64,000 bases of DNA from Betaproteobacteria bacterium Ga0074130 (GCA_001464495.1 LNDZ01000032.1:16001-80000); one strand, 5' to 3'; numbered from the stretch's first letter, positions 25,669 through 35,002 are shown. Numbers and translations: made by a program. The notes: generated by a model from the sequence alone, not told the origin.

Positions 25669-25744
25669 TTATTGATGGCGCGGGTAACTGCCAGCAAAGT
25701 ATTGTGCCATAAAGGAGCCCGGCTCCTTGTGCCAAAACGGTGAA

Positions 25745-25761
25745 TGCACCAATATGGTTCA
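25745..25761. promoter_or_regulatory. NtrC enhancer site 1 of glnA
   Basis: TGCACCAATATGGTTCA differs from the NtrC consensus TGCACCA-N3-TGGTGCA at one base. The centre is about -111 from the predicted glnA start. Confidence 0.75.
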
Positions 25762-25774
25762 ATGCGACGCCTTG

Positions 25775-25791
25775 CGCTCCAAAGTGGTGCA
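25775..25791. promoter_or_regulatory. NtrC enhancer site 2 of glnA
   Basis: CGCTCCAAAGTGGTGCA matches the NtrC consensus at 12 of 14 defined positions. It lies 30 bp from site 1 (about -141), close to the arrangement at the E. coli glnA enhancer, so two NtrC dimers would sit on one face of the helix. Confidence 0.7.
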
Positions 25792-25970
25792 TAAGTTGCG
25801 AATAAATGCAGTTCTGATGGTGCGTGCAAGGGACATAGCCGTAGCGCAGCACCCCTACCAGTCCGTGGCCCGCTTGTGCCGGGCATAGTCGGGTTTCACC
25901 TATACTCACCGACTAGATAAACTTTTCCTAGGCTCGTTCGAGCCTGAGGTCAGATCAAGGAGTCAATGAG

Positions 25971-26423
25971 ATGGGGCGTATGACCGAATTGCTCAAGTTG
26001 GCCCAAACCCGCGCCAAGGACCTTCAGCTACCGTATGCCGGTGCCTTTACCCCGCAAGAAGCTTGGGAGGTTTTGCAGCAGTCACCGGGCGCGCGCTTGG
26101 TGGATGTGCGTACCAAGGCGGAGTGGGATTGGGTGGGGCGTGTGCCAAATGCGGTCGAGATTGAATGGCTGACCTATCCCGGCAGCCAACCAAACGGTCA
26201 TTTCATCGATCAGCTGAAACATGCGTTGTCGCCTGAAGGCATCGTGCTGTTCATGTGCCGTAGCGGCGCACGGTCGAGTGCGGCTGCAAAAGCCGCCAAC
26301 GAGGCCGGCTATCACAGCAGCTATAACGTGCTCGAAGGCTTCGAGGGCGACAAGGATGCCAATAATCACCGCAGTTCAGTCAATGGCTGGCGTGCCGCGG
26401 GATTGCCCTGGATACAGGGGTGA
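25971..26423 (+). CDS. Rhodanese-like domain protein
   Basis: 150 residues, a single rhodanese domain. The active-site loop CRSGARSS carries the catalytic cysteine that takes up sulfane sulfur; RLVDVRTKAEWDWVG is the conserved N-terminal motif. The start ATG 25971 has AAGGAG about 10 bases upstream; ATG 25980 is also possible. The sulfur acceptor is unknown. It lies upstream of nadA by 67 bases on the same strand, perhaps by chance. Confidence 0.85.
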   Translation: MGRMTELLKLAQTRAKDLQLPYAGAFTPQEAWEVLQQSPGARLVDVRTKAEWDWVGRVPNAVEIEWLTYPGSQPNGHFIDQLKHALSPEGIVLFMCRSGARSSAAAKAANEAGYHSSYNVLEGFEGDKDANNHRSSVNGWRAAGLPWIQG

Positions 26424-26490
26424 CTTGAGTGGCCGGTGATAAAATCATTCTCTTATAACTGTCAGCGGTTTCCTGCCACAAGTCGCCATC

Positions 26491-27588
26491 ATGCAAACGT
26501 CTACAATCAACTTTGATCGCTTTAATGTTCTTGCCGATGAGGATGCCCATGCGCGCATACGTGCCGCTCGGGCTAAGCTCGGCGGGAGGGCAGTGTTACT
26601 TTGCCACCATTATCAACGCGCAGACGTTTATCAATACGCTGACCTCACTGGAGATTCGCTTAAGTTATCTCGCCTAGCGGGAGAAACGAGTGCCGAATAC
26701 ATTGTTTTTTGTGGTGTCCACTTCATGGCTGAAGTGGCCGACATCATGACACCGGATACTCAAATTGCAATCCTGCCCGATCTGGCTGCTGGATGTTCCA
26801 TGGCAGACATGGCTAGCTTGGCCAAGGTTGAGCGCTGCTGGCGCGAGTTGTCCGAGGTGCTGAACCCCGACGAGATGATCACGCCGATCACCTATATCAA
26901 CTCAGCGGCTGATCTGAAGGCCTTCTGCGGTGATCATGGTGGGATCGTTTGCACCTCAACCAACGCCAAGACCATCTTGTCCTGGGCCATGGAGCGACGC
27001 GAAAAGGTGTTGTTTTTCCCTGACCAGCATCTCGGTCGCTGGAGTGGTCACCAGATGGGCATTGCACTGGAAGACATGCAAGTGTGGGACCCCGACCAAG
27101 AGATGGGCGGGCTCACCCCGGAGCAAATCAAGAAAGCCAAAATCCTGCTGTGGAAGGGGCATTGCTCTGTCCACCAGATGTTCCAGCCCGGCCATATTCT
27201 CAAGTGGCGCAATCAACATCCGGATGGCTTCGTCATCTCGCACCCGGAATCCAGCTTCGAAGTGTGCAAGCAATCTGACTATGTCGGTTCGACCGAATAC
27301 ATCATCAAGATCGTCAAGGAAGCCGCACCGAACACCAAGTGGTTGGTCGGCACTGAGTTAAATCTGGTCAGCCGTCTGGCAGAAGAAGTGAAGCACGAAG
27401 GTAAGCTGGTGCAGTTTATGGCGCCAACCGTCTGCATGTGCTCAACCATGCAGCGTATCGATCCCCAGCATCTCGCTTGGACGCTGGAAAACCTTGCTGC
27501 GGGCAATGTGGTCAATCAGATCAAGGTGCCTGCGCACGAGGCAGCATCGGCCAAGGTGGCGTTGGATCGGATGCTGGCGATTTCCTGA
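26491..27588 (+). CDS. nadA: Quinolinate synthase A
   Basis: 365 residues. Condenses iminoaspartate with dihydroxyacetone phosphate to quinolinate in NAD synthesis, using a [4Fe-4S] cluster. Family segments include LLCHHYQRADVYQYAD, FCGVHFMAE and the cluster cysteines in GGIVCTSTNA and APTVCMCSTMQRI. nadB and nadC are not in the window. It converges on eutC with a single base between the stop codons and no terminator between them. Confidence 0.96.
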   Translation: MQTSTINFDRFNVLADEDAHARIRAARAKLGGRAVLLCHHYQRADVYQYADLTGDSLKLSRLAGETSAEYIVFCGVHFMAEVADIMTPDTQIAILPDLAAGCSMADMASLAKVERCWRELSEVLNPDEMITPITYINSAADLKAFCGDHGGIVCTSTNAKTILSWAMERREKVLFFPDQHLGRWSGHQMGIALEDMQVWDPDQEMGGLTPEQIKKAKILLWKGHCSVHQMFQPGHILKWRNQHPDGFVISHPESSFEVCKQSDYVGSTEYIIKIVKEAAPNTKWLVGTELNLVSRLAEEVKHEGKLVQFMAPTVCMCSTMQRIDPQHLAWTLENLAAGNVVNQIKVPAHEAASAKVALDRMLAIS

Positions 27589-27589
27589 A

Positions 27590-28360
27590 CTAACCCAGCG
27601 CTACTGTCTCAACAGGCGGTAGCGCACTGCCACTCTCGTCCTTAAGATCCACGCCGCTACGTCCGAGTTTGCGTGCGCCGGCCATCAGCCAAGCCAGCTT
27701 ATGTGCGGCTTCCGTGTAGCTCAGGCCTTCGGGTCGCACATTTGAGATGCAATTGCGGTTGGCATCGGAGAGGCCTGGCTTGGGATCGTGGGTCAGATAT
27801 AAGCCCAGGCTGTTTGGCGATGACAAACCGGGGCGTTCGCCGATCATCATGACAATCTGACGCGCACCCAGCAGGTGGCCGATTTCGTCACCAAGGGCCA
27901 CCCGTGCTTGGGTTGCGATGACGATAGGTGACTTATCCAGTTCAGGCAGTAATGGCCGCAAGGCTTCCAGCAAGGGCATCGCATGTTCTGCGGCCAGTGA
28001 TGACAGACCATCGGCAACGACGAAGACATATTCAGGGGGGCGATCAGGCGCATTCGCTGCGAGCAGTGTGCGGCTAGTGTCACTGAGCTTGCGTCCCCAA
28101 TCCGGGCGTCGCAGATACGTGGCTCGGTCGACCGCCGCGCTGCTGACGGTATGGACAGGAAAGCCTCGGGCACTGAGTTCGGTATGCAGCGTGAGCACGT
28201 CCAGCGGTAGATGAACCGCATCACGCGCTTGTGCGTGCGCCAAGGAAAAGTTCAGCACTTCGCGCGTGGGCAGGCTGACACCCGAGCGACCCAATGCAAT
28301 GCGCGCCTGCGTGAATTGGCGAGCACTGCTCCATACATCCGGCGTGACGATGCTGCTCAT
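27590..28360 (-). CDS. eutC: Ethanolamine ammonia-lyase small subunit
   Basis: 256 residues. With EutB it splits ethanolamine into acetaldehyde and ammonia using adenosylcobalamin; this subunit helps bind the cofactor. Visible are the ARIALGRSGVSLPTREVLNF motif and the MIGERPGLSSPNSLGLYLT and NCISNVRPEGLSY segments. It starts 1 base after the eutB stop. No microcompartment shell genes are present, so this is the short, free-enzyme pathway. Confidence 0.95.
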   Translation of the reverse strand: MSSIVTPDVWSSARQFTQARIALGRSGVSLPTREVLNFSLAHAQARDAVHLPLDVLTLHTELSARGFPVHTVSSAAVDRATYLRRPDWGRKLSDTSRTLLAANAPDRPPEYVFVVADGLSSLAAEHAMPLLEALRPLLPELDKSPIVIATQARVALGDEIGHLLGARQIVMMIGERPGLSSPNSLGLYLTHDPKPGLSDANRNCISNVRPEGLSYTEAAHKLAWLMAGARKLGRSGVDLKDESGSALPPVETVALG

Positions 28361-28361
28361 A

Positions 28362-29747
28362 TCAGAACCCCGCAGCCAGCCCCAGCAGGGGCTGTGTGTC
28401 TTCGCGTTGAGCTATCAACTCACCGCGTGTGTTGGTGATGCCCATGCGTTCCAACCACTCTTCAAACTCAGGGGCGCGACGCTTGCCCAGTACGCGGCGG
28501 AGATACAGCGCATCGTGGAATGAGGTGCTTTGGTAATTGAGCATGATGTCATCTGCGCCTGGAATACCCATGATGAAGTTAATGCCAGCCGTACCGAGCA
28601 GGGTGAGCAAGTTGTCCATGTCGTCTTGGTCAGCTTCCGCGTGATTGGTGTAGCAAATGTCACAGCCCATCGGTAGGCCGAGGAGCTTGCCGCAGAAGTG
28701 ATCTTCAAGGCCGGCGCGAATGATCTGCTTGCCGTCGTAAAGATATTCGGGGCCGATAAAGCCAACCACGGTGTTCACAAGGAACGGATCGAACTTGCGC
28801 GCAACTGCATAGGCGCGTGTTTCCAGCGTCTGTTGATCGACACCGTGGTGGCCGTTGGCCGACAATGCACTACCCTGGCCGGTTTCGAAATACATGACGT
28901 TATTGCCAACGGTGCCGCGCTTGAGTGAGCGCGCCGCATCGCAGGCCTCACCGAGCATGCTGAGGTTGATGCCAAAACTCTTGTTGGTGATTTCCGTCCC
29001 TGCAATCGACTGAAATACCAAATCGACTGGCATGCCTTGTTCAATGGCCTGAATCGTATTGGTGACATGCGTGAGCACACAACTCTGCATCGGCACTTCA
29101 TAGCGGCGCCGCAAATCGTCTATCAGGTGGAGGAGCTTGCCAATGGCGACGAGATTGTCGGTCGCTGGATTAATGCCGATCATGGCATCGCCACTGCCGT
29201 AGAGCAGACCATCAAGGATGGAGGCGGCCACACCCTTGGCATCATCCGTCGGGTGATTCGGTTGCAAGCGCACCGACATGCGACCGGGCAGGCCAACCGT
29301 CGTGCGGAAGCGCGTAATGACGCTACATTTGCTGGCAATCAGAATCAGATCCTGATTCCTCATCAGCTTGCTGACGGCAGCAACCATTTCGGGCGTGAGC
29401 CCCGGCGCGAGTGATGACAGCGTTGCCGCATCCGTGCTGTCTGCCAGCAGCCAATCGCGAAACTCACCCACCGTCAAACTGGAGATGACCGCAAAGGCTT
29501 GCGTGTCGTGACTGTCGATAATCAGCCGCGTGACATCGTCAATCTCGTACGGGACAACCGCTTCATTCAGAAAGTGCGTGAGCGGCACATCGGCCAGTGC
29601 CAGGCGGGCCGCCATGCGTTCCTCTTCCGTTGCCGCTGCCACGCCGGCCAGCATGTCGCCCGAACGGGCGGGGCTGGCTTTGGCGAGCAGCGTCTTCAGA
29701 TCGGCGAAGACATGGCGACGGGCGCCAACGGTATAGCTGAATGTCAT
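28362..29747 (-). CDS. eutB: Ethanolamine ammonia-lyase large subunit
   Basis: 461 residues, full length. Catalytic subunit with the TIM barrel that binds ethanolamine (GLPGRMSVRLQPNHPTDD, GDAMIGINPATDN, the QSCVLTHVTNT segment). Its ATG overlaps the stop of the permease gene by 4 bases and eutC follows directly, giving the operon eat-eutB-eutC. Acetaldehyde dehydrogenase is not in the window. The ammonia released can enter the glutamine synthetase route nearby. Confidence 0.96.
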   Translation of the reverse strand: MTFSYTVGARRHVFADLKTLLAKASPARSGDMLAGVAAATEEERMAARLALADVPLTHFLNEAVVPYEIDDVTRLIIDSHDTQAFAVISSLTVGEFRDWLLADSTDAATLSSLAPGLTPEMVAAVSKLMRNQDLILIASKCSVITRFRTTVGLPGRMSVRLQPNHPTDDAKGVAASILDGLLYGSGDAMIGINPATDNLVAIGKLLHLIDDLRRRYEVPMQSCVLTHVTNTIQAIEQGMPVDLVFQSIAGTEITNKSFGINLSMLGEACDAARSLKRGTVGNNVMYFETGQGSALSANGHHGVDQQTLETRAYAVARKFDPFLVNTVVGFIGPEYLYDGKQIIRAGLEDHFCGKLLGLPMGCDICYTNHAEADQDDMDNLLTLLGTAGINFIMGIPGADDIMLNYQSTSFHDALYLRRVLGKRRAPEFEEWLERMGITNTRGELIAQREDTQPLLGLAAGF

Positions 29748-31129
29748 TCAGTCACCGCAGCCAGACTGGCATCAAAGGCTACGTTATCGCGGGTATGGCG
29801 GGTCAGGTGGAAGCACAGCAGACCGAATGCCAGAATACCGAGGAACACTCCAGCCAGCATCAGGTTGAACCAGATTACCGTTGTTAGGGCGATCAATGCG
29901 CCACCAAGTGCGATGGCCGGGAACACAGGATAGAAAGGCGTACGGTAGGTGCGCACCAAGTTTGGCTCGCTCTTACGCAGCTTGAACAGTGCCGCCATGC
30001 TCATGATGTACATCAGCAGCGCACCGAACACCGACATGGTGACGATGTTTGCGGTGAGGGTTTGCCCGCCAAACTGCAGCAGTTCATCGCTGAATATGGC
30101 TGCGATACCAATCAGACCACCAGCAATAATGGCGCGGTGCGGGGTTTTGAACTTGGGATGGACAGCACCCAGCCAGCCCGGCAGATAACCCGCACGTGCC
30201 TGCGCGTAGATTTGGCGGGAGTAGCCGAGGATGATGCCGTGGAAAGAGGCCACCAAGCCAAACAGGCCCAGCCACACCAGCATATGCAACCAGCCACTGC
30301 TTTCACCCACAATCATCTTCATGGCTTGTGGCAATGGGTCGTTAATGTTTGCCAATGCCTTCCAGTCGCCAGCACCGCCGGCAAACACCATCACCCCAAT
30401 TGCGAGGACAACTAGCGTCAAGATGCCCGTGGTGTAGGCAATCGGAATCGAGCGCTTCGGATCCTTGGCTTCTTCGGCAGCCATGGCGACGCCTTCAATG
30501 GCGAGGAAGAACCAGATCGCAAACGGGATAGCCGCAAACATGCCGGCAATAGAGGCCATAGAGAAGTTGCTCTCGCCCGCCCAGCCGTCCTTGGCGAAGT
30601 TGGCGAAGGAGAAGCCAGGTGCAACCACGCCCATGAACACGAGTAGTTCGAAGATCGCGATCACCGTGACAAACAACTCAAAAGTGGCAGCAATGCGCAC
30701 ACCGACGATGTTGAGTCCCATGAAAACGATGTAGGCGCCGACAGCTGCGGTCTTGGGGTCGAGTCCCGGAAACTGCACATTTAGGTAAGCGCCAATTGCC
30801 AGTGAGATCGCGGGCGGCGCAAAGACAAACTCAATCAGTGTTGCCATGCCGGCAATGAAGCCACCGGTCGGCCCGAAGGCACGGTAGCTGTAGGCAAACG
30901 GCCCGCCTGCATGTGGAATGCTGGTGGAGAGCTCGGTAAAGCTGAAAATAAAGGTGGTGTACATCAGTGCTACCGCGATGGTGGTGACCAGGAACCCCAA
31001 CGTTCCTGCTGTTGCCCAACCAAAGCTCCAACCAAAATACTCGCCTGAGATAACCAGACCAACGGCAATCCCCCATAACTGCCAAGTGCCCAGGCTTTTG
31101 ACCAGGCTGTGCTGTGATTCATTACTCAT
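29744..31129 (-). CDS. eat: Ethanolamine permease (APC family)
   Basis: 461 residues with twelve membrane helices. The N-terminal GTWQLWGIAVGLVISGEYFGW and HAGGPFAYSYRAFGP are typical of the amino acid-polyamine-organocation superfamily, ethanolamine permease branch. Start ATG 31129 is set by AAGGGGA a few bases upstream. First gene of the eat-eutBC operon; its cotranscription with eutB supports the substrate. Confidence 0.92.
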   Translation of the reverse strand: MSNESQHSLVKSLGTWQLWGIAVGLVISGEYFGWSFGWATAGTLGFLVTTIAVALMYTTFIFSFTELSTSIPHAGGPFAYSYRAFGPTGGFIAGMATLIEFVFAPPAISLAIGAYLNVQFPGLDPKTAAVGAYIVFMGLNIVGVRIAATFELFVTVIAIFELLVFMGVVAPGFSFANFAKDGWAGESNFSMASIAGMFAAIPFAIWFFLAIEGVAMAAEEAKDPKRSIPIAYTTGILTLVVLAIGVMVFAGGAGDWKALANINDPLPQAMKMIVGESSGWLHMLVWLGLFGLVASFHGIILGYSRQIYAQARAGYLPGWLGAVHPKFKTPHRAIIAGGLIGIAAIFSDELLQFGGQTLTANIVTMSVFGALLMYIMSMAALFKLRKSEPNLVRTYRTPFYPVFPAIALGGALIALTTVIWFNLMLAGVFLGILAFGLLCFHLTRHTRDNVAFDASLAAVTE

Positions 31130-31218
31130 GGATATCCCCTTGATGACATGACGCCCCACGGATCACGCGGGGTTCTGAAATCATCTTGCGCCAGCCTCCG
31201 TGCCGCTGACTATCCCTT

Positions 31219-31258
31219 TTCAGCACAATTTGTCGCGTTGCACCATTGAGGTGCTGAA
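31219..31258. promoter_or_regulatory. Inverted repeat in the eat / AraC-regulator intergenic region
   Basis: TTCAGCAC (31219-31226) and GTGCTGAA (31251-31258) are exact inverses 24 bases apart, in the gap between the divergent permease and AraC regulator genes. The arms may bind the regulator. The right arm overlaps the NtrC-type site. Confidence 0.4.
31239..31255. promoter_or_regulatory. NtrC-type binding site near the ethanolamine genes
   Basis: TGCACCATTGAGGTGCT contains the perfect palindrome GCACC-N5-GGTGC and matches the NtrC consensus at 12 of 14 defined positions. It lies about 137 bases upstream of the predicted start from the sigma-54 element at 31359. Confidence 0.55.
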
Positions 31259-31358
31259 TTTGTGTAAATGCCCTGTTGTGGAGACCGGGTTGAGGCCATT
31301 TCCGCAGTGTTGTGGTGTCAGGCCAAGTGCTGCAAGGCCTTGAGCGATTTGGCGAAAG

Positions 31359-31374
31359 TGGTATGTGAGTTGCT
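31359..31374 (+). promoter_or_regulatory. Candidate sigma-54 promoter of the AraC regulator
   Basis: TGGTATGTGAGTTGCT keeps the invariant GG and GC dinucleotides at the required spacing and the full TTGCT -12 element; the -24 element is degenerate (TGGTATG against TGGCACG). It would start transcription about 23 bases before the regulator ATG. Confidence 0.5.
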
Positions 31375-31407
31375 TATAGGGAAGGAAGTCTTCGCTGGAG
31401 CCTCTCC

Positions 31408-32394
31408 ATGCCATCTTCCCCACTCGCTCACACTGCTGCTCCCTATGTGCCCTTGTTGCGCAGGGTCGAGGCGCATGATGCCGGCGCGCATGCCGCGAAC
31501 CTGAGTCAGTGGGATCAGCTCTACGATCAACTGTCTCCGGGACAGTTTGAAGGGCAGGTCACCGAGTTGTGGTTGCCGCAATCGCAGGTGTTTGTCGAAA
31601 CCGCGAATCAGTCTTTACGGCAGAGTTGCGCGGCCTGGGATAACTCGCTGTGGTTTGGGATTCCAGCACCGCGAGCGGGTGTGATGTCTTGGAGCGGGCG
31701 CGAATTGCCCGCGAACGCGATTTGTATCAGCGAAGGTGGGAATGAATTTGAGCTGCTGACTGCGCCTAACTTCAATCTGTTTGGCATTGTTGTTGAGCGT
31801 GAGGCTTTTGGCGCCTATCTTGAAGCAACCGGACAGCGCTCGCTTGATGATTTATTGCGTGTTCGGGATGTGTTGTCGCTGCCACTCGATCTCAAGCTGG
31901 ATGTGTGCAACAAGCTCTCGGACATTTTGCTTGATGCTGACCGTTATTTTCCACACGCTAGCACCGGTGATGGCATCGCTTTGCAAGGGCGTATTTTTGC
32001 AAGTCTTGCGCGCTTGCTGAGTGGCGAACGCACTGACACCGCACCTGTCTCGCGTCGAGACTCACGTCAAACCTATCGACACCCCGCGCTTGAACAGCTG
32101 CGTGTGCGCATCCTGCAACAGCCTGGCGAGCATGTATCAATCGATGAGTTGTGTGCAAGCTTTCATCTCAGTCGCCGCGCCTTACAGAACTACTTTGAAG
32201 AAGCGACTGGCTTAGCCCCGCTGGCCTATATGCGCGCGCTTCGCCTCAATGGTGTTCGCCGGGCGCTGCTGAATGAGACCGGGACCGTATCTGAGATCGC
32301 CTATGCTTGGGGCTTTAACCACCTAGGCAAATTCGCCCATCAATATGCCGCCATGTTCGGCGAGCTGCCCTCACAGACACGCGGCCGTCACTAA
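31408..32394 (+). CDS. AraC family regulator, probably of ethanolamine use
   Basis: 328 residues. The N-terminal domain (about 1-200) is of the AraC-binding-like type; the C-terminus is a paired helix-turn-helix (SIDELCASFHLSRRALQNYF and SEIAYAWGFNHLGKFAHQY). It is divergent from eat-eutBC, so control of that operon in response to ethanolamine is likely. Start ATG 31408 has GGAG 8 bases upstream. It ends 2 bases before the xerC stop on the other strand. Confidence 0.85.
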   Translation: MPSSPLAHTAAPYVPLLRRVEAHDAGAHAANLSQWDQLYDQLSPGQFEGQVTELWLPQSQVFVETANQSLRQSCAAWDNSLWFGIPAPRAGVMSWSGRELPANAICISEGGNEFELLTAPNFNLFGIVVEREAFGAYLEATGQRSLDDLLRVRDVLSLPLDLKLDVCNKLSDILLDADRYFPHASTGDGIALQGRIFASLARLLSGERTDTAPVSRRDSRQTYRHPALEQLRVRILQQPGEHVSIDELCASFHLSRRALQNYFEEATGLAPLAYMRALRLNGVRRALLNETGTVSEIAYAWGFNHLGKFAHQYAAMFGELPSQTRGRH

Positions 32395-32396
32395 CT

Positions 32397-33281
32397 CTAT
32401 TTTTTGCGCGCGCGCGGATGCGCTTGGTCGTAGACCTTGGCTAGATGCTGGAAGTCGAGATGGGTATAAATTTGTGTCGTGCTGATGTTGCTGTGCCCGA
32501 GCAGCTCTTGCACCGCGCGCAGATCACCTGACGATTGCAGCAGGTGAGAAGCAAAAGAGTGGCGCAGCATGTGCGGATGCACATGGACGCCGAGTCCTTG
32601 TTTTTGTGCCCAACGGGACAGGCGACGCGCGATGCTGGTTGTGGAGAGTCGAGTGCCGGTGCGATTGACGAACAGCGCCTTCTCTCCCGCCTTGGCGATG
32701 GCGGCGCGTTCCTGAATCCAGTCGAGTAAAGCTTCCTTGGCTTTGCCTCCGATGGGCACCGTTCGGGTCTTGTTACGTTTACCGAGCACGGTGACTTCGT
32801 TTTCTTTCAGGTCGAAATTGGCACCGATATCTAGACTGGCAAGTTCGGACAGGCGTAGCCCTGATGAATAGAGCAGCTCTGCCATCGCGCGGTCACGGTT
32901 TTCCAGTGCATCGTCTGGCTCACCATCGAGCAGCGCATTGGCTTGATCGGCGCCCAGGGCCTTGGGCAGATTGCGTGGCTGTTTGGGGGCGCGAAGGCCA
33001 TCACAGGGGTTGCGTGTAATGGCGCTGCGCTTGGCCAGCCAGCGGTAGTAGGCACGCCAGGCGGAGAGTGTGCGTGCGATTGAACGTGGCGCCAGCCCCT
33101 CGCCATGCAGCTTCATCAATAACCGTTTGAGTTGCGGTGGTGCGATCTGTTCTGGCGCGGTTGCAGGCGTTAGCGTCTGCAAGTGCTGCAGATCACGCCG
33201 ATAGGCAGTCAGCGTGTGTGGGCTGGCGAGCCGCTGATGCTCGAGTTCGGCGAGAAAGTTTTCAATGCTGCTCGCCGACAT
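32397..33281 (-). CDS. xerC: Tyrosine recombinase XerC
   Basis: 294 residues. With XerD it resolves chromosome dimers at dif. The N-terminal SAM-like domain (about 1-90) precedes the catalytic domain with Arg in SSGLRLSELASL, His-x-x-Arg in HMLRHSFASHLL, and the nucleophile Tyr in ISTTQIYTHLD. I chose ATG 33281 because homology starts at SIENFLAELEHQR; the frame runs on to 33533 over the DUF484 gene. A housekeeping recombinase, not the integrase of the island. Confidence 0.95.
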   Translation of the reverse strand: MSASSIENFLAELEHQRLASPHTLTAYRRDLQHLQTLTPATAPEQIAPPQLKRLLMKLHGEGLAPRSIARTLSAWRAYYRWLAKRSAITRNPCDGLRAPKQPRNLPKALGADQANALLDGEPDDALENRDRAMAELLYSSGLRLSELASLDIGANFDLKENEVTVLGKRNKTRTVPIGGKAKEALLDWIQERAAIAKAGEKALFVNRTGTRLSTTSIARRLSRWAQKQGLGVHVHPHMLRHSFASHLLQSSGDLRAVQELLGHSNISTTQIYTHLDFQHLAKVYDQAHPRARKK

Positions 33282-33300
33282 ATCGTTTACTCGACCAAGC

Positions 33301-33975
33301 TTACTCAACAACCCGCAGCAGGGCGGCAGCGGCGAGGTCGCCAATACGTTCGAGATAAAGCGTGCCCATATCCGCGTAGAAGCGTCGTACATCCTCAGAG
33401 GCGAATAACAGCACGCCAAAGCAAGCGCCCTCATGCGTGGTGCCATGCGTGCTAGGTTCCCGCAGGGGTACCTGAGCGACAGAGCGCACATGTTCATCAA
33501 ACCAGCCAGCGACTTCCTGACCCGCAATGGCACCGCAGTAGGGGTGGGTCATGGCGCCAACCTGTGCTTTGAGCACATCAGCTACTGGTGCGAACTCAGG
33601 CGCACCGCCGCTGCCGACACCCCATAGACGGACCAGCACGTGAGGAACCGCGAAGTTGTTGCCGATATGGTCGTAGATGGTGGCAACAGCGCTGGCTAAA
33701 TCTTTTGCACCCAGCAGGGCGACACCGAGCCGGTGTACCTTTTCCGAGATGATGTCGTTTTCTTCACCGAAGCCGATCAGTTCGGACATCTTGCCCTCAA
33801 GCTGGCGCGATTTGTCGCGCAGGATGCCGATCTGGCGTTCGGTGATGGAGATGGCCTTGCCGCCGTGGGGGCTGGGAATATGCACATGGGCCAGCAGGTC
33901 CGCATAGTGCTCAAAAAATTCCGGATGGCTTTGCAGGTAGCGCGCGACTTCGTTGGGATCGAATTGAGTGGTCAT
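33301..33975 (-). CDS. DUF484 family protein (GAF-like)
   Basis: 224 residues. The N-terminal VARYLQSHPEFFEHYADLLAHVHIPSPHGG is the DUF484 signature; a short coiled-coil links to a GAF-like domain. Function unknown. It lies between dapF and xerC on the same strand, the conserved dapF-DUF484-xerC order of proteobacteria, and is likely in one transcript with them. Confidence 0.9.
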   Translation of the reverse strand: MTTQFDPNEVARYLQSHPEFFEHYADLLAHVHIPSPHGGKAISITERQIGILRDKSRQLEGKMSELIGFGEENDIISEKVHRLGVALLGAKDLASAVATIYDHIGNNFAVPHVLVRLWGVGSGGAPEFAPVADVLKAQVGAMTHPYCGAIAGQEVAGWFDEHVRSVAQVPLREPSTHGTTHEGACFGVLLFASEDVRRFYADMGTLYLERIGDLAAAALLRVVE

Positions 33976-33995
33976 GATGTAGGTCGTCAGCAGAG

Positions 33996-34847
33996 TTAGT
34001 CGTTAGCGTCAGGAATTTCGATGGTGCCAGTGAAAACGGTGACAGCGGGGCCGGTCATCATGACTGAGTGGCCATCGCCTGCCCAAGCAATCGACAGGTC
34101 GCCACCGTGGGTAGTGACGCGCACCGGACTGTCGAGCAAGCCCCGGCGAATGCCCGCTACGACTGCGGCGCACGCCCCTGTACCACAGGCTAGCGTTTCG
34201 CCCGCGCCGCGCTCATACACGCGTAGATGAATGGTGTTGCGGCTATCCACCTGCATGAAGCCGGCATTCACACGCTTAGGGAAGCGCGGGTGTGATTCGA
34301 TGACCGGGCCGTCGATATGCACCGGGAACGCTTCAGCATCGGGGACGACCTGCACTGCATGCGGGTTGCCCATCGAGACAACGCTGATATCGATAGACTT
34401 ACCGTTCACGTCCAATGCGTGAAGCACCGTCTCAGAATCGCTGATGAAGGGAATTTCATCCGGTTGGAAGTGGGGCTCACCCATGTCCACGGTGACCTCA
34501 CCGCTCTCTTCCAGTGTCAGTGTCAGCACGCCGCATTGTGTTTCCACCTTGATGGCGCGTTTGTCGCTCAGGTGCTCGTCATGCACGAAGCGGACAAAGC
34601 AACGTGCGCCATTGCCGCATTGCTCAACTTCGCCGCCATCGGCATTGAAGATGCGATAGCGGAAATCCACATCCGGTCGTGTTGGCTTCTGGACAATCAA
34701 AATCTGGTCGCAGCCAACGCCGAAGTGTCGGTCTGCCAAAAACTTGGCTTGGGCTGGACTCAACTTTGCAAGGGCAGCATTGCGTACTGCGTCGAGTACG
34801 ACGAAGTCGTTGCCGAGTCCTTGCATCTTGGAAAACTTGAGTTTCAT
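33996..34847 (-). CDS. dapF: Diaminopimelate epimerase
   Basis: 283 residues. Converts LL- to meso-diaminopimelate for lysine and peptidoglycan. The two catalytic cysteines are in [10 protein letters not shown] and [12 protein letters not shown]. Full length, with the expected [16 protein letters not shown] start. First gene of the dapF-DUF484-xerC group. Confidence 0.97.
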   Translation of the reverse strand: MKLKFSKMQGLGNDFVVLDAVRNAALAKLSPAQAKFLADRHFGVGCDQILIVQKPTRPDVDFRYRIFNADGGEVEQCGNGARCFVRFVHDEHLSDKRAIKVETQCGVLTLTLEESGEVTVDMGEPHFQPDEIPFISDSETVLHALDVNGKSIDISVVSMGNPHAVQVVPDAEAFPVHIDGPVIESHPRFPKRVNAGFMQVDSRNTIHLRVYERGAGETLACGTGACAAVVAGIRRGLLDSPVRVTTHGGDLSIAWAGDGHSVMMTGPAVTVFTGTIEIPDAND

Positions 34848-35002
34848 ATCAATCTATCTTTATGGCAGCCGAAAAATGGCGCCATGGGGTTCAGTCATCA
34901 ATATCTAGCCTGCACAGCGCTAGCTTATGCGGATAAATCCTACTCCGCTCCGGCGATAGGCAAAAGCTCGATTGGGTGAGCTATAGCTAGCCATTTGCGG
35001 CC

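Noticed and set aside
25694..25709. Second sigma-54-like element upstream of glnA (TGGCAC on the minus strand)
   Set aside because: The GG and GC dinucleotides are 11 bases apart rather than the strict 10; the element at 25653 fits much better.
27588..27590. Hidden gene or terminator between nadA and eutC
   Set aside because: The two stop codons are separated by a single base. There is no room for either, and transcripts probably overlap.
31160..31240. Sigma-54 promoter pointing to the permease operon
   Set aside because: A CGGCACGG-like -24 element is present on the minus strand, but the GC of the -12 element is one base out of place. I therefore do not claim that eat-eutBC has a sigma-54 promoter.
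32397..33281. XerC-type recombinase as the integrase of the accessory island
   Set aside because: It is 20 kb away, sits in the conserved dapF-DUF484-xerC group, and is full-length housekeeping XerC.
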